A stretch of 64,000 nucleotides of DNA from NCBI GenBank assembly GCA_905221605.1, contig CAJNDS010002176.1, positions 533,800-597,799 of the forward strand, written 5' to 3'. The DNA is from Symbiodinium natans (taxonomy: Eukaryota > Sar > Dinophyceae > Suessiales > Symbiodiniaceae). A model generated the notes under the pieces. It did not search any database, was not told the DNA's origin, and saw only the letters and a list, made by a program, of their open reading frames with translations. Below are positions 1-14,723 of this stretch, piece after piece. The position numbers and the translations under genes were made by a program. Within the stretch, counting starts at the first letter, position 1, and every line of letters starts with the position of its first letter.

Positions 1-40
1 TCAATGCATCACTGGAGGACCGGGCGATTGCGCAGCCTTT

Positions 41-249
41 GACCCTAAACCCTATAAACCCCATAACCCCCATGAACCCTATAAACCCCATAAACCCTAG
101 AAACCCTATAAACCCTATAAACACTGTAAACCCTATATATACCCCAAAAACCCCAAAAACCCCAAAAACCCCATAAACCCCATAAACCCTACATAAACCC
201 TACATAAACCCTATGAACCCTACATAAACCCTACAAGCCCCATAAACCC
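41..249 (+). repeat. Degenerate telomere-like tract, CCCTATAAA/CCCCATAAA variants
   Basis: About 200 bp of loosely repeated units such as AACCCTATAAACCCCATAAA and AACCCTACATAA. The unit length drifts between 7 and 11 bases, unlike the clean heptamer tracts elsewhere, so this looks like an older or expanded variant. Confidence 0.85.
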
Positions 250-1180
250 ATCTTAGTTGAATTCTTCAGAGGAGTCATGCCCCGCCAGCTTGGAGTCCCA
301 AGCGCGCGTGCTGCTCCAACACAAGGTGCCTTGTCTGAGCGGCGCAGGACTACCCTCAAGTCCCGACCCCTAAACTCCTAAGCCCCTAAACCCCAAACCC
401 TAAACCCTTAACCCTAAACCCAAACCCTAAACACCATAAACCCTAAGCTACCGACCTCAGGTCGCCGAGACTCAGTTAGAAGTTCAGGCCGAAGAGCTGA
501 CTGAGGCAGAGGGCCATTCCTGGGCAAATTGTTTCAAATCTTCACATGATCATTATGAACTATTATATTTATCATTCTTGTTATGATAACTTGAATCATG
601 ATGAGGATTATTCGTATTGTCACTGCTTGAGAGGGCGTTGCTCAGGAAGTTCAGGGCAAAACTAGAGCTTCGCAGAACTCGACTCGACGTTTGCTTCGCG
701 GATGCCAGCATTGCATTTCTGGCACCTCGGACTTTCCCACACCATTTCTTGGCAGGAGCCAGCACCGTTGAAGATGCGGGCGGAAGAGCGTGAAGGAGAA
801 GGGCAAGGCACCACGTCGGAACCCATTGAATTGCCCTGTTATCTTGTTGGCTTGGCTGGCTGAGGGGCTCGTGTGTCATAATGGGAAGCCCAGCATGGTT
901 TCAAAAAGTCGAGACTTTCCGTGCATAGACTCACAAGACCTCGAGGCTTCTTGCGCTCTTTGCCTGTCAGGCAAAAAAGACAACGAAGCCCTCGCTGTCT
1001 ATTCTCCTCTGTTGCCGGCTTGCGTTTGTGGGGGCTGGGGGGGGGGGGGGGGGATGTGCCGACATTAGGGGTACCACATTGTGGTCCTGTTGATAAGGTA
1101 ATCCTGCTATTTGGGGGTTTGTATTAGGGGTCCCGAATCATGGAGCATTGCTCGGTGCATCAGTTAGCTTTTGATCGCCA
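250..1180. other. Gene-free stretch; no recognisable coding sequence
   Basis: Mixed-composition sequence with a small CCCTAAA tract at 366-442 and a G homopolymer at about 1037-1053. Short overlapping open frames exist on both strands, but none resembles a known family and they shadow each other. I see no RNA gene or regulatory site. Confidence 0.6.
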
Positions 1181-1813
1181 CCCCTAAACCCTAAACCCTA
1201 AACCCCTAAATCCTAAACCCCTAAACCCTTGTGTGGAACCCTAAGCCCTAAACGCTTCTGGAACGGCTTCTTGTTGGCCACGCCCTGGATGAGCAGCTCC
1301 TCCCCATCTCAACCCAGCCAAGCCGAAGCGCAACTGCGACCTGACTTCGAAACATGCTCCTCTCATCAAGCAGTGTTGAAGTCTAACCCTGAACTCCTAA
1401 ACCCCAAACCCCAAACCCCGAACCCCGAACCCCAAACCCCAAACCCAAAAACCCTGGTCACATGCCGACGAGAAAAGATTCAAAGCAGAACCCAGGCCCG
1501 CCCCGAAACTTCAAAGGACCCACTCCGGCCCCCCTCTGGGCTGTAGGGTTTAGGGTAAAGTTTAGGGTTTATAGGGTTTAGGGTTTATAGGGTTTAGGGT
1601 TTAGGGTTTAGGGTTTCGGGTCGTGCAGAGGCCTTGTGCCGCCCAAGAATTTCCAATATGAGCAAGTGGATGTTGTTCTAAATTCTAGTGCGAAGCCTCA
1701 GGTGGCAGGGTTACATTGCGCCACGCCCTTGCGCCGCCATGCGCCGTGCTAGTGTTCGGCCACGCCGGCAAACATGCTAACTGCAAAACGTGGTACCGAC
1801 AAGCTCCCTGGGT

Positions 1814-1998
1814 TGAGCGGGGGGTTGGGGGGGACTGCGCCCCCCCCCCCCCCCAATTGCAAATATTCAGCAGAAAAGAAAAAACACCATAAATATTGAG
1901 CATCCCGAGCAAGTAACTGGTTGAATATTTGCAGATACTCCAGCGGGAGGGTTGGGGGGGGGGGGGGGGTACACCCCCCCCCATTTGCAAATACTTGG
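1814..1998. repeat. Two direct copies of a G-run/C-run module followed by GCAAATA
   Basis: Copy 1 (1814-1869) and copy 2 (1942-1998) share the order GAGCGGGnGGGTTGGG, a long G run, a short spacer, a long C run, then ATTGCAAATA or ATTTGCAAATA. Each copy can fold as a G:C homopolymer hairpin. Between them is AT-rich sequence containing another TTTGCAGATA. The duplication suggests a small mobile or slippage-generated module. Confidence 0.65.
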
Positions 1999-2684
1999 CT
2001 TGCATGCCAGGTTAGAGATTTTGAGCGGGGTGCCTCTTGAAAAGCCTACACAACGGGGAGCGCGACAAGCAAATACTCGGGAGGTGTGCAGGCTCCAAAT
2101 CCAGTTTTGAGTCCAGTATTTGTGTGCCTCTCTCAGCACCAGCGCGTGCCGGAAAGTACGCGCCTGCCGATGTTTTTGTACTTAAGCACAAAGAGGCCGA
2201 AAAGAGGCCACCCGTGGTTGCGGGCAGCACAAGGGCCGCTCCCCGTTTAGGGTTAGGGTGGGTTTAGGGTTGACAATCGGAGTGGACCAATATCTGCATT
2301 AGATACTCAGGACCCTGCACAACATGCTCAAGCCGGCTGGGGGTAAGCCTCCGGGGGCTCACATGGTTCCGCCAGCAACGGTGCCTTATCGGAGAACTGG
2401 GAGACTGGTTGTTGGAGTACTATGCTGTAATACTTTCTGTTTGTTCTGGGTTCCTTTTAATTTTATGCTACTTATACCCAAGAAGTATATGCTGTTTTTC
2501 CAGGGTCTACACTAAAGTGGGGGAGAAGGTTGTGTGACTTCGTGCATTCAGGACTATCTACTCGGCCAGATGTCCCTTCAGATGCCCAGACCTGTAGATG
2601 CTGAAGAGCTCCGATATACATTGATGTGAAGCCATACGGGGAGTTTACGAAAATAAGGGGTCCCTGATATAGATCCCCAAAGAC

Positions 2685-2726
2685 TAGGACTCCCTTATAC
2701 TAAGCACCCCAATAAGGTGCCCCTCA
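2685..2726 (+). repeat. Dispersed repeat family D4, copy 1
   Basis: Shares the order AGGACTCCCTTATACTAAG then CACCCCAATAAGGTGCCCCT with a second copy at 9853-9892. In both places it lies beside a telomere-type tract. It sits in a run of short GGGGTCCC/CCCCTTAT motifs (2640-2760) that resembles a decayed inverted-repeat element. Confidence 0.55.
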
Positions 2727-2775
2727 TATCACAAACCCCCATATGATGCAGAAGCTATAAGCACACTTAAGCACA

Positions 2776-2900
2776 CCCCTAAACCCTAAGCCCTAAACCC
2801 TGAACCCTGAACCCCAAACCCTAAACCCTAAACCCTAAACCCTAACCCTAAACCCTAAACCCTAAACCCTAAACCCTAAACCCTAAACCCTAAACCCTAA
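2776..2900 (+). repeat. Telomere-type tract (CCCTAAA)n, about 17 units
   Basis: The first 50 bases are imperfect (CCCTGAA, CCCCAAA) and the rest is an almost perfect heptamer run. Flanks are unrelated unique sequence. Confidence 0.95.
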
Positions 2901-3049
2901 GCAAAGGTACAAGATGGACACTTCGAGCTCTGCCACGCCCAGCCGGGCAACGCCTTGGGACAGGTGGGACAGACTGTTACCTAGGTAGGCCCTTGGGATA
3001 CTATATTTTCCCTTTTTGGGGTTTAGGGTTTAGGGTTTAGGGTTGAGGG

Positions 3050-3870
3050 GTCTTGGGATACTCTATCTGGGGTTTTTTTAGCAAGCTCATGCGAGGTCAC
3101 CCTTCAGTTCACGGAATTCGCGAGCAGCAACATTTTCCCTTATGGGGTGCAATTGGGTTTAAGAGGATCATGTTCAGGAATATTTTTCAGAGGGCTTTGA
3201 GGGCCATCCTAGTTACGCGTAACATCCATCAGCCACGTCTTCCCTGCCTGCCACACAAGAGACCTTCAGCAGTTTCAGCGTTTTAGGTCGGCGTGGGCAC
3301 ACAGCTTCCCAGTCCAGCTTGCAAACAGACGTGTCTCCCAGGTCATGTATGTCTAACGGGTCTAAGGCCCTGTATCTGGGCATGAAGTAGGGTAGGGCTC
3401 TAAACGATGGGTCCTTTTGAGGAGACTTCTTGGGTACTCTAGCCTATCACGCTCTGTATTTGAAGCATACCCCCAAAACGGGCCCAGATTTCCTAACGTT
3501 AGCCCTTCCTACTGCAAAAAAAACAATCCGTGGGCGCTGTTCATCCCGCACCCTAGCTGTCCCTCGACGGCTTGTCTCCTTGTTTTGTTTGCTGGTCTTG
3601 GGGGCTTCGTTGGATTAGTTTCGGTTCTGGTCTGTCCTCGTTCTGGTGCGCCTTCAACCGCCAACCATGCACTGGCCAGGAGTGAAAGAACGAAATCACT
3701 TGAAAAGCCGCCAATGTGACAAAGTTAACAGTCAGATACTCGCCTTTAGCTGTACAGGCCTTTGTCCCGACTCAAGCTGTTTCCAAAGGATCGGAAAGTC
3801 CAAACAGTCAAGCCGAATCTCCCAACTTCATCAGCCGTTTGACCCCTGCGTTGTAAATGCTTCCCCCCCT
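3050..3870. other. Gene-free stretch; no recognisable coding sequence
   Basis: Mixed-composition sequence between telomere-type tracts. Open frames of 60-100 codons occur (for example 3417-3719 on +) but overlap in several frames and resemble no family. It ends in a C-rich run at about 3866-3889 that leads into a CCCTAAA tract. Confidence 0.6.
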
Positions 3871-4254
3871 GCCCCCTCCCCCCCCCCCCTTAAACCCTAA
3901 ACCTTAAAACCCTAAACCCTAAACCCTAAACCCTAAACCCTAAACCCAAAGAGAGGGCCTCGAAGCTTGACCCCTTGTCCAGGTGTCTGAGGGCCTGAAC
4001 GTCTCATCTTCCTGGAACGAAGTCGGCGCCAGCTGTACCACCTCAGAGGTACCTCAATGGCGGTTTCCCAGAAACCCTAAAAACCTAAAACCCTAAAACC
4101 TGAAACCCTAAACCCTTCTTCGTAAACCCTAAACCCTAAACCGCGTCCTTTTTCTTATTTAGGGTACCCAAATAGGGGCCACAATTTAGAGAGCCATATC
4201 GCTCCATGGCACCCCTGGACCCCCTTCTCCTCTGAGGCTGTTGAGGGTTTCAAG

Positions 4255-4450
4255 AGGCTTTAGGGGAGTGTTTGTTTTTTTTTTCTAAATGGGTTTAGGG
4301 TTAGGGCGTTTAGGGGTTTGAGGTTTTAAGGGGTTTTGGGTTTAAAGGGGATTTAGAGCTTTAAGGGTTCTAAGGCTTTTAAGGGTGTTCAGGGTTTTTA
4401 AGGGTTTCTCAGGGTTGCTCAGGGTTTCTTAGGGTTTTGGTGTGTTAGCG
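4255..4450 (-). repeat. Degenerate TTTAGGG-like tract with TTTTAAGGG and TTCTCAGGG variants
   Basis: Units such as GGGTTTTAAGGG and GGGTTGCTCAGGG recur with variable length. It appears to be a heavily diverged telomere-type tract followed by a fresh one near 4530-4565 and a G run (about 4568-4586). Confidence 0.75.
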
Positions 4451-4815
4451 TTTAGGGCCTACAAGCAGCCAACTTACAGTCACACAGTCAACACACCTTG
4501 GGAGCCTTTCGCTCTCCGTACTCATGGTGGGGGGGGTTTAGGGTTTGGGGTATGGGGTATGGGGTATGGGGGGGGGGGGGGGGGGGCGTCTTGAGCCGAA
4601 GGCCCAAAAGCTGCTAAGATCCACTCTAGCACAAAGGAGCATTCAAGATCCTACGGCCGGATGTCTCACAGAGGCTATGCAAACAAAGTTCGGCTTACAA
4701 ATCTTGTGGCCAGAGCTATTTACAAGTCATGGCCGAATCAGCTCAACTAGCACGAGAACTGTTCAGCAACCAGTTGCATCTGATCTGAGACAACTTGGTG
4801 AATTTGCTGAGACCG

Positions 4816-5290
<475 letters not shown>

Positions 5291-5904
5291 TTTGCATTGC
5301 ACTCACTGCCAGAATCAGCATGTGGACCTCTGATCACTTTGGATCCTCGGCACGTCGGCTACTCTGTATCCGCCTTGGGAGCTCCAGCAGTCTTTGCTAG
5401 TTGGTACTTCACGCCCCTCGGGGCTGCTGAAGATTGTTGTGCACAGCTATGTTCAAGTATGTGGAATGCATCCGCCCCTCGGGGCTGCGATAGCGCTGTG
5501 CTGGCTGGGCACCCTACGACCGCTTCCTACTGGCTCACCTGCACCCGCGACTGCTGCAGTGCCGGCTGGCCCCGATGTTGTGTTGCAGGCTATAGCTGTG
5601 CGCTAGCTGAGTTTGGTGTGATTAAGGCGGGCAAGTGTGATATAGAAGGTCTCACCCGCCTTTTTTATTTCACAGTCCGGCCTTTTGGACTTCGAGGATC
5701 GCTTCCTCCAGATTGCCAGGTCTCACTACCTGCTATACTGAATCTGCTTTGGCAGAGTACTTAAGGATATTCAGGAGGAAACCTCCTAATCTGATGCAAT
5801 GAATCAATGAAGAAATTGAAGTTGGCACGGAGGCAGCCTCCGATATCAAGTACTCAGCACTGCAAAAGAGTGAAAAATAAGCGCGGCTACCCCGACACCC
5901 TACT
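5291..5904 (+). other. Coding-like but unrecognised segment with CCCCTCGGGG pair and GGAGG/CCTCC hairpins
   Basis: Overlapping + strand frames (5297-5764 and 5394-5606) have Ala/Pro-rich, protein-like composition but match no family I know. The block CGCCCCTCGGGGCTGC occurs twice (about 5414 and 5474) and contains a perfect CCCC/GGGG mini-hairpin. Two GGAGG...CCTCC hairpins follow at 5773-5787 and 5829-5841. The same hairpin motif marks the LINE-like element next door, so this may be part of a related element in the other orientation. Confidence 0.35.
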
Positions 5905-6698
5905 GTGAGTCACTGCGTCCAGCACCCACGCACCAGCTGTTTAGCGAGCCGTACCTCTGGTGAGGCCGACACTCAGCGTTCCTGTCTAGTGACGTCTCAC
6001 ACAGGTAACGCTAAACAACTGGCAGAGGGCCGTAGGCAGAGCGCACCAAGGCGGCCTTGCACGTTCCAAGAAGGATGCCCAAGTTGGAGGCAGGGTAGCT
6101 AAGTTTGCGAAGCCTGACCTGGGACGCCTTGCGCGGCTCCTGGGGCCAGCGCTGCGACAGGGCAAAATTGCATTCCTGGTCGAGAAAATGTGACCCCAAC
6201 TGACCGAACTTAACGAGGAGGTCTCACATAGGCACGAGTACTTTGCGAAGAGGGAAGCACCTGACCTGGGACACCTTGCACGGCTCTCGGGGCCAGCGCT
6301 GCGACAAGGCAAGGTTGCATCCGAAAAAGTGACCCTAAGCTGAACCCACCGACCTGGAGGAGACCTCACATGTTCTGAAGTGCGCGCAGGGCTCTTTCAG
6401 ATGCTTCAGGTTCAGGGACAAGAATGGGTCAGCTTGGCCTTAAGCTACAGCAGGCAGAACGGTCTACTGTGAGAAACACTACCGGGGAGGAAGCCTCCGG
6501 AGGAAACCTCCGCATGTGAAAGTTTCACGCAAGAGACTATACATCTTAGCACGAGATCATGGCTTTATTGCGCGCAGGGCAGCGTTCATGCCGAGTTGCC
6601 TTAGGCAACAGCAGGCAGATAGGTCTACTTTAAGAAGAAAGAACACTGCTGCGGAGGAAGCCTCCGGAGGAAACCTCCGCATGCGAAGGTAGAGCGAG
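5905..6698 (-). repeat. Presumed 3' untranslated region of the LINE-like element, with tandem duplications
   Basis: This lies directly downstream of the minus-strand USP reading frame. One duplication (copies from 6116 and 6263, offset 147 bp) shares the block GACCTGGGACNCCTTGC and then GGGGCCAGCGCTGCGACA. A second (about 6380-6530 and 6570-6700) shares CAGCAGGCAGA, GGTCTACT and the double hairpin GGAGGAAGCCTCC + GGAGGAAACCTCC (6486-6511 and 6652-6679). Short open frames here are not convincing. Calling it a 3' UTR is inference from position. Confidence 0.55.
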
Positions 6699-9510
<2,812 letters not shown>

Positions 9511-10099
9511 ACGCTTTTGTATACAGGTTTGGGGTCTCAAGCCCTGAGCCAACACCTAAACCCTGAACCCTAAGCCCTAAACCCTAAACCCACCAGCAAT
9601 CACGTGACAGGTGGTGTTGTTCTATCCGGGGGAGACGAGTTCGGGCTTCCCGACCTTCTCCACAAGTTGCTGCCCTGCAAACAAGGACAGGCTGTTTAGG
9701 GTTTAGGGTTTAGGGCTGCAAGCCCTGAGCTGCTGAATTGCAACCTTGAACGTTTGCGTCTGACCTTAGTTCAGTCAAATAAGCTGTTTCGGCCCTAAAC
9801 CTCCAGCCTTCACTTGGCAGCTTACGACCCCAAAATATAGACCCCCACATAGTAGGATTCCCTCATAATGAAGACCCCAATAAGGTACCCCTAAACCCTA
9901 AACCCCTAAATCCTAAACCCTAAACCCGAAACCCCCACATTTAGTAGTTTCGCAGACCTTCACTTGAAAGGAAATCTGCGCCGGCTGCGCAAAGCTGAAC
10001 GGCGCGAAGACGGGCTGCGAGGTTTGCAGAGGTGGCTTCACCCTGCGCGACCCAGCTCGGTTTTCGAAGTTCAGGTTCATGTATTTATGTTTGATGATC
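9511..10099. other. Gene-free stretch with small telomere-type tracts
   Basis: Contains CCCTAAA tracts at 9554-9592 and 9890-9942, a TTTAGGG tract at 9697-9717 and copy 2 of dispersed family D4 (9853-9892). No coding sequence is recognised. Confidence 0.6.
9853..9892 (+). repeat. Dispersed repeat family D4, copy 2
   Basis: Matches 2685-2726 in the order AGGATTCCCTCATAATGAAG then ACCCCAATAAGGTACCCCT, and again runs straight into a CCCTAAA tract. Confidence 0.55.
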
Positions 10100-10445
10100 A
10101 TTATGTTTCATTTGATTTTTGTCAATAAACAAATAGAAGAATAAGAATAACAATAGTAATAGTAATATAATAACATTTACGAATAATAAAACGAATAATA
10201 CTGATAGTAGTATTAATATTCGTAATACTTGTAGTACTAGTAATAAGAATAATAATGGTAAAATAAAAACAATAACAATAGTAATAATAATAGGAACAAG
10301 AATAGCAATACTAACAAGACCAAACATAATAATACTAAGAATAACAATAGTCATAATAATAATAATTTTTATAATAGTAACAATATTCGTACTAGCAATA
10401 GCAATAGCAATAGTACTAGTAATCGTAACCGTAATCATAGTCGGA
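10100..10445. repeat. AT-rich degenerate trinucleotide region (AATAGT/AATAAC type)
   Basis: About 345 bp of short A/T-rich triplets (AATAAC, AATAGTAAT, ACTAGTAAT) with no fixed unit. On the minus strand it reads as an Ile/Leu/Val-rich open frame that is simply a by-product of the triplet composition. Confidence 0.8.
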
Positions 10446-10957
10446 ATCGGAATCGTAAGAGAAGAAGGCAGCCAGAACTGAATGACGGCCCCTTGCAAGC
10501 CTCTGCCTCTGCCACTGCGCCACTCTTTGTCCATGATTGCCACTGCTGCTTGGGTCTAGAGTGGTAAAGCCCACGCACACAAAGCATGACAAACCCAAAC
10601 CGGGAGTTTTACAACCCTAAAACCCTAACCCCGATTTTCGCCAAACAGAAGAAGCAAGTCGAAACAACAACCGAGGCAGTGACAAGACGTGCATGGCTTG
10701 CGTGGATGTACCCGGATGGGTCAACAAGGCCAGCAGGTTCTCCCTAAAAAATCTCGCTTTAAGCCCTGTAAAGCAGAAGCAAACCCTAAACCCTCAACCC
10801 TAAACCCTAAACCCTAAACCCTAAACCCTTTTCGGCTGAAGCCCTGTGGCTCCCAAACATCCTTGGATCTTGCGGATGCCTTTCGTGAAGGCCGGGGAGA
10901 GCTGCATCACCGCAAGCTGCACAAACGAGAAGTACCAAGGCACCGGACTCTTGGAGA

Positions 10958-11046
10958 TTAGGGTTTAGGGTTTAGGGTTTAGGGTTAATCTAGGGTTTAG
11001 GGTTTAGGGTTTAGGGTTTAGGGTTTAGGGTTTAGGGTTTAGGGTT
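10958..11046 (-). repeat. Telomere-type tract (TTTAGGG)n
   Basis: About 12 heptamers, broken once by AATC at about 10988. Confidence 0.95.
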
Positions 11047-12330
11047 ACGTGCCATGTGCAGCCCGGGCACGTGGTGCTTCATGCATTGGCACCCTCAGGC
11101 ATCAGTGCACAAGATGCGTGCTGTTCATGCGGAGGCGGGCAGAAGGCACGACCAGGGCGAGCCCAGACTTGTCTTCTTCCATGGAACTACTCTACTATAC
11201 ATGGGGAGAAACATACACGTCCCCACCTTTAGTAGTAAAACTGTTCTCCCCGTATGTGGTAGTCCAGCTCATGTCCTCTGCTACATTGCTACATGTCTGG
11301 AGAATGCTGGAGAATTGGCTCTAGTTCGGGCCGCCATCAAACAGGGACCCCGATCGTAGCAGCCGGGGGTCCCATGGTCCCCACGTTCAGCACCAGAACA
11401 CAGGAAGGCACAAAGTTCACCTACTACGTCGCCCCCTTGGCGATTGGGTCCACGCAAGTCACCGGATACCCGGTGCCGCGAACTGGCAGCGGCTTGCCCA
11501 CAGCAGGGGGTACTTATCTTCGGATCGCAATTTAAGGGGTCTCATTGCAGAACCATCAGTGAGCGTTCATCTCTTGATATTATCTAGGAAGGAGAGGATC
11601 TCTCTAAGGAAGAGTTATGCCCCTGCGGAATCGTTCTGTTCACGAGGGCGCTTCCCGAAATGCCAGCAACTTTCATAGGGGTCCATGTTGGGGGTAGAGG
11701 TCCATAGGTTCATTCTACAAGAGGTGTATAGGGGGTTGCAAGGCGTCCGCAAGTAGCAGAAGAGCGGGCGCGAGGACCCTATGTGCATGTGAGCTGACAA
11801 CAGGGCACCAGCCCAAAACAGGGCAGGCGACAAATTGGCGGAAATATGCATACAAAAAATGATGAATAAATATAAATATATATATATACACACACGCACA
11901 TTCTTTTAATTCGTCTAATTTAGTATAGGACCTATGAAGCACAATACGTGTCTATATATGTCTGCAACGCTTGACTTTCTTCCAGACCAAGGTCGTTGAC
12001 AAAAGCTAGGGTTTCGTATCTGGCTTGTGTTTTTTTTCACGCGCCGCCCGCTAGCTTTGAAACAAAGCAAAGGGAATTTTGCGCCCTGCACCCTGAACCC
12101 TAAACCCTTAGCCCGAATGCGTTTCGGTACAGCTTGTGGCACACTGCAAGGCCGCTACTCAGTGGACAAGGCACCCGGCTGAAGTTTCTGTTTTCTTGTC
12201 AGATTGTGCCTCCACTTGCGGGCCTGGGTGGCGAACTTTGCCTCTTTTGCATATAGAATCATATAGATTCACGTAGGAGCTACTTGCTGCAGCTTTCTTT
12301 TTTCAGCGCCATGCCAAATACCATATTTAT
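11047..12330. other. Gene-free stretch with one small inverted repeat
   Basis: Several 70-100 codon frames overlap (for example 11049-11324 and 11293-11535 on +), none recognisable. A TA-rich patch lies at 11868-11900 and a short telomere-type motif near 12090. Confidence 0.55.
11192..11262. repeat. Small inverted-repeat (MITE-like) hairpin
   Basis: The left arm CTACTATACATGGGGAGAA (from 11192) and right arm TTCTCCCCGTATGTGGTAG (ending 11262) are imperfect inverted repeats around a 30-bp loop that itself contains TAGTAGTA. No target-site duplication was recognised. Confidence 0.6.
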
Positions 12331-12430
12331 AGGGCCCTGAAAGGAAGGGGGTATCAAGGGGGGTATGCAACCCAAGTAATACGCCCCACTACTCCCTAAG
12401 GCTCCCTAAGCTTCCAGTAAGGTTCCCTGG
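12331..12430 (+). repeat. Dispersed repeat family D1, copy 1
   Basis: Shares about 90 bp with 22948-23040. Common blocks are AAGGnAGGGGGTAT, then GCCCAAG-type sequence, then CCCCACTACTCCC and AAGGTTCC. Both copies follow AT-rich sequence. Confidence 0.6.
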
Positions 12431-12530
12431 GCACCTACACCCACGAACCCCCTGAAACCCTGAACCCTAAACTTTCCTAAACCCTAAACCCTAAACCCTC
12501 CTAAACCCCAAATATGCTTCTCGCCTCGGA

Positions 12531-12946
12531 TTGGCAGCCTTGGAGGATTGTGAGCTGAGCAAGTATGGGCTGACCATCAACTCACACACTGGGGCCCCAG
12601 GGCGGCAAGGAGAAGCTTTTTGCGAGATCGGGGGTTTAGGGTTTAGGGGCGACCGGGTCGAAACACAACCAAACGGGAGAAAATACAACCCAACGGGGGA
12701 AAACACAACTGAACCATGTTTGTGGCCTGGCCCGAACGGGAGAAACTACAACTGGCTATTGCGGTGCCTTTATACGTTTGGACATGCCCTGCAGAAAAAC
12801 CATGGTGCATCCTTAAGGTTTCAGGACAAGATCTGGACAATGGTGGTTGTGATTCATCCCTTCTCTTTGCGCCATAGCACGAGCATAGAATATACAATAG
12901 AAGACTGATATTATATATAACATAACAATATCAAATACAGTGCGTA
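12531..12946. other. Gene-free stretch with four short CAACnGGGAGAAA repeats
   Basis: Around 12665-12745 the blocks AACGGGAGAAAATACAAC, AACGGGGGAAAACACAAC and AACGGGAGAAACTACAAC recur at about 22-bp spacing, a short minisatellite. Overlapping open frames on both strands are not recognisable. Confidence 0.5.
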
Positions 12947-13000
12947 ATATATATATATATATATACACACAGAGATGTGTATATATATATATATGTACAT
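12947..13000. repeat. TA-rich palindromic microsatellite
   Basis: (AT)n, then ACACACAGAGATGTGT, then (AT)n. The centre ACACACAGAGATGTGT is itself self-complementary, so the segment can form a cruciform. Confidence 0.8.
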
Positions 13001-13006
13001 ATTTAT

Positions 13007-13675
13007 ATAACTCAACAAAACCAACAATTCAACCAAAATCCCTCCAAACCCCTGGCTGCCAATAACTCAACAAAACCAACAATTCAACCAAAATCCCTCC
13101 AAACCCCTGGCTGCCAATAACTCAACAAAACCAACAATTCAACCAAAATCCCTCCAAACCCCTGGCTGCCAATAACTCAACAAAACCAACAATTCAACCA
13201 AAATCCCTCCAAACCCCTGGCTGCCAATAACTCAACAAAACCAACAATTCAACCAAAATCCCTCCAAACCCCTGGCTGCCAATAACTCAACAAAACCAAC
13301 AATTCAACCAAAATCCCTCCAAACCCCTGGCTGCCAATAACTCAACAAAACCAACAATTCAACCAAAACCAAAGGCCTGCAATAACTCAACAAAACCAAC
13401 AATTCCAACCAATCCCTCCAAACCCCTGGCTGCCAATAACTCAACAAAACCAACAATCCAACCAAAATCCCTCCAAACCCCTGGCTGCCAATAACTCAAC
13501 AAAACCAACAATTCAACCAAAATCCCTCCAAACCCCTGGCTGCCAATAACTCAACAAAACCAACAAGTCAACCAAAATCCCTCCAAACCCCTGGCCTCCA
13601 ATAACTCAACAAAACCAACAATTCAACCAAAATCCCTCCAAACCCTTGGCCTCAAAATCCCTCCACACCCTTGGC
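13007..13675 (+). repeat. 55-bp tandem repeat array, about 12 copies
   Basis: The unit begins AATAACTCAACAAAACCAAC and ends AAACCCCTGGCTGCC. Successive GCTGCC ends fall at 13060, 13115, 13170, 13225, 13280 and 13335, exactly 55 bp apart and almost identical. One copy is shortened (13336-13380), and later copies diverge (CCTGGCCTCC). The homogeneous left and diverged right halves suggest recent expansion at the left. There are no spacers, so it is a minisatellite and not a CRISPR array. Confidence 0.97.
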
Positions 13676-13702
13676 ATCCCACTCTAAGACCCTAAAGACC
13701 CC

Positions 13703-13865
13703 CCAGTTGTATTATCCCCCATCTGGATGTGAGTGAAATCTGTGGATCATGTGGGGCCTCTGAAGGAGGGTCACCAGGTTGTACTATCCCCCATCTAAGC
13801 CAAGAATTCACGATTTCAGTTGTGTCTTTACTCATCTGGTTGTATTATCACCCATCTAGTTGTAG
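13703..13865 (+). repeat. Three spaced copies of GTTGTATTATCCCCCATCT
   Basis: Copies at about 13706, 13779 and 13838, plus a partial CATCTAGTTGTAG at 13853. Spacing is about 60-75 bp, so this is a second, weaker repeat directly after the 55-bp array. Confidence 0.6.
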
Positions 13866-14486
13866 TTAGCCTTATTCTCGGGTTTAGGGTTTAGGGTTTG
13901 GGGTTTAGGGTCGTTGTTTCTAATTGTCTTGTCGACAATTATTGTGTGACGCTCGAACTGCGGTCCTCCTATTGAGTCTTGAGAACTCCGAACGTGAGAC
14001 GCACGAAGAGGAAGACTGCTTTTGTGACCTCTTGCGCGCGTTGAAAATGAGAGTTCCCTGCAGCTCGAACTGACATGTATCTAGAACAAAACCAGACAGC
14101 AATCCCAGACTTGGAAAGGAAGGCAAAAGGTTCATACAACCAGTTCCAGTTCTTGTGGCAAGACGTTATCCAGGCCAGGCGTATTCACAGGTTCTCACGG
14201 GTGTGACAGCAGGAAGAAAGAGGCAACCCTAAACCCTGAACCCTGAACCCACGTAGAAACACGAGGGTACGGCTTCTTGCTTGCATGGTCCTCTCGAGGT
14301 GGAAACAAGGGCTGTGTGAGGAGCTGCATATGGTTTAGGGTTTAGGGTTTAGGGTTTAGCGTTTAGGGTTTAGGGTTTCGGGTTTAGGGTTTAGGGTTTA
14401 GGGATGACTTTGACGACTCGCTCCTAGAGATGGGAGGCGAGAGTCCCAGCGATGGGATGAGACAGGTGAACAAGTTCATGTGACAC
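13866..14486. other. Gene-free stretch with telomere-type tracts
   Basis: TTTAGGG tracts at 13880-13912 and 14334-14403. No recognisable gene between them. Confidence 0.55.
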
Positions 14487-14723
14487 ACCCTAAACCCTAA
14501 ACCCTAAACCCTAAACCCTAAACCCTAAACCCTAAACCCTAAACCCTAAACCCTAAACCCTAAACCCTAAACCCTAAAACCTACACCCTAAACCCTAAAC
14601 CCTAAACCCTAAACCCTAAACCCTAAACCCTAAACCCTAAACCCTAAACCCTAAACCCTAAACCCTACACCCTAAACCCTAAACCCTAAACCCTAAACCC
14701 TAAACCCTAAACCCTAAACCCTA
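14487..14723 (+). repeat. Longest telomere-type tract in the window, (CCCTAAA) about 34 units
   Basis: Almost perfect for 237 bp. The variants AAAACCTACACCC near 14576 and CCCTACACCC near 14664 recur about 90 bp apart, which suggests a block duplication within the tract. Confidence 0.97.

Noticed and set aside
13007-13675. Possible CRISPR-like array
   Set aside because: Units are directly contiguous with no variable spacers, and the context is eukaryotic.
14487-14723. A true chromosome end (telomere)
   Set aside because: Unique sequence continues on both sides and tracts of opposite orientation occur throughout the window.
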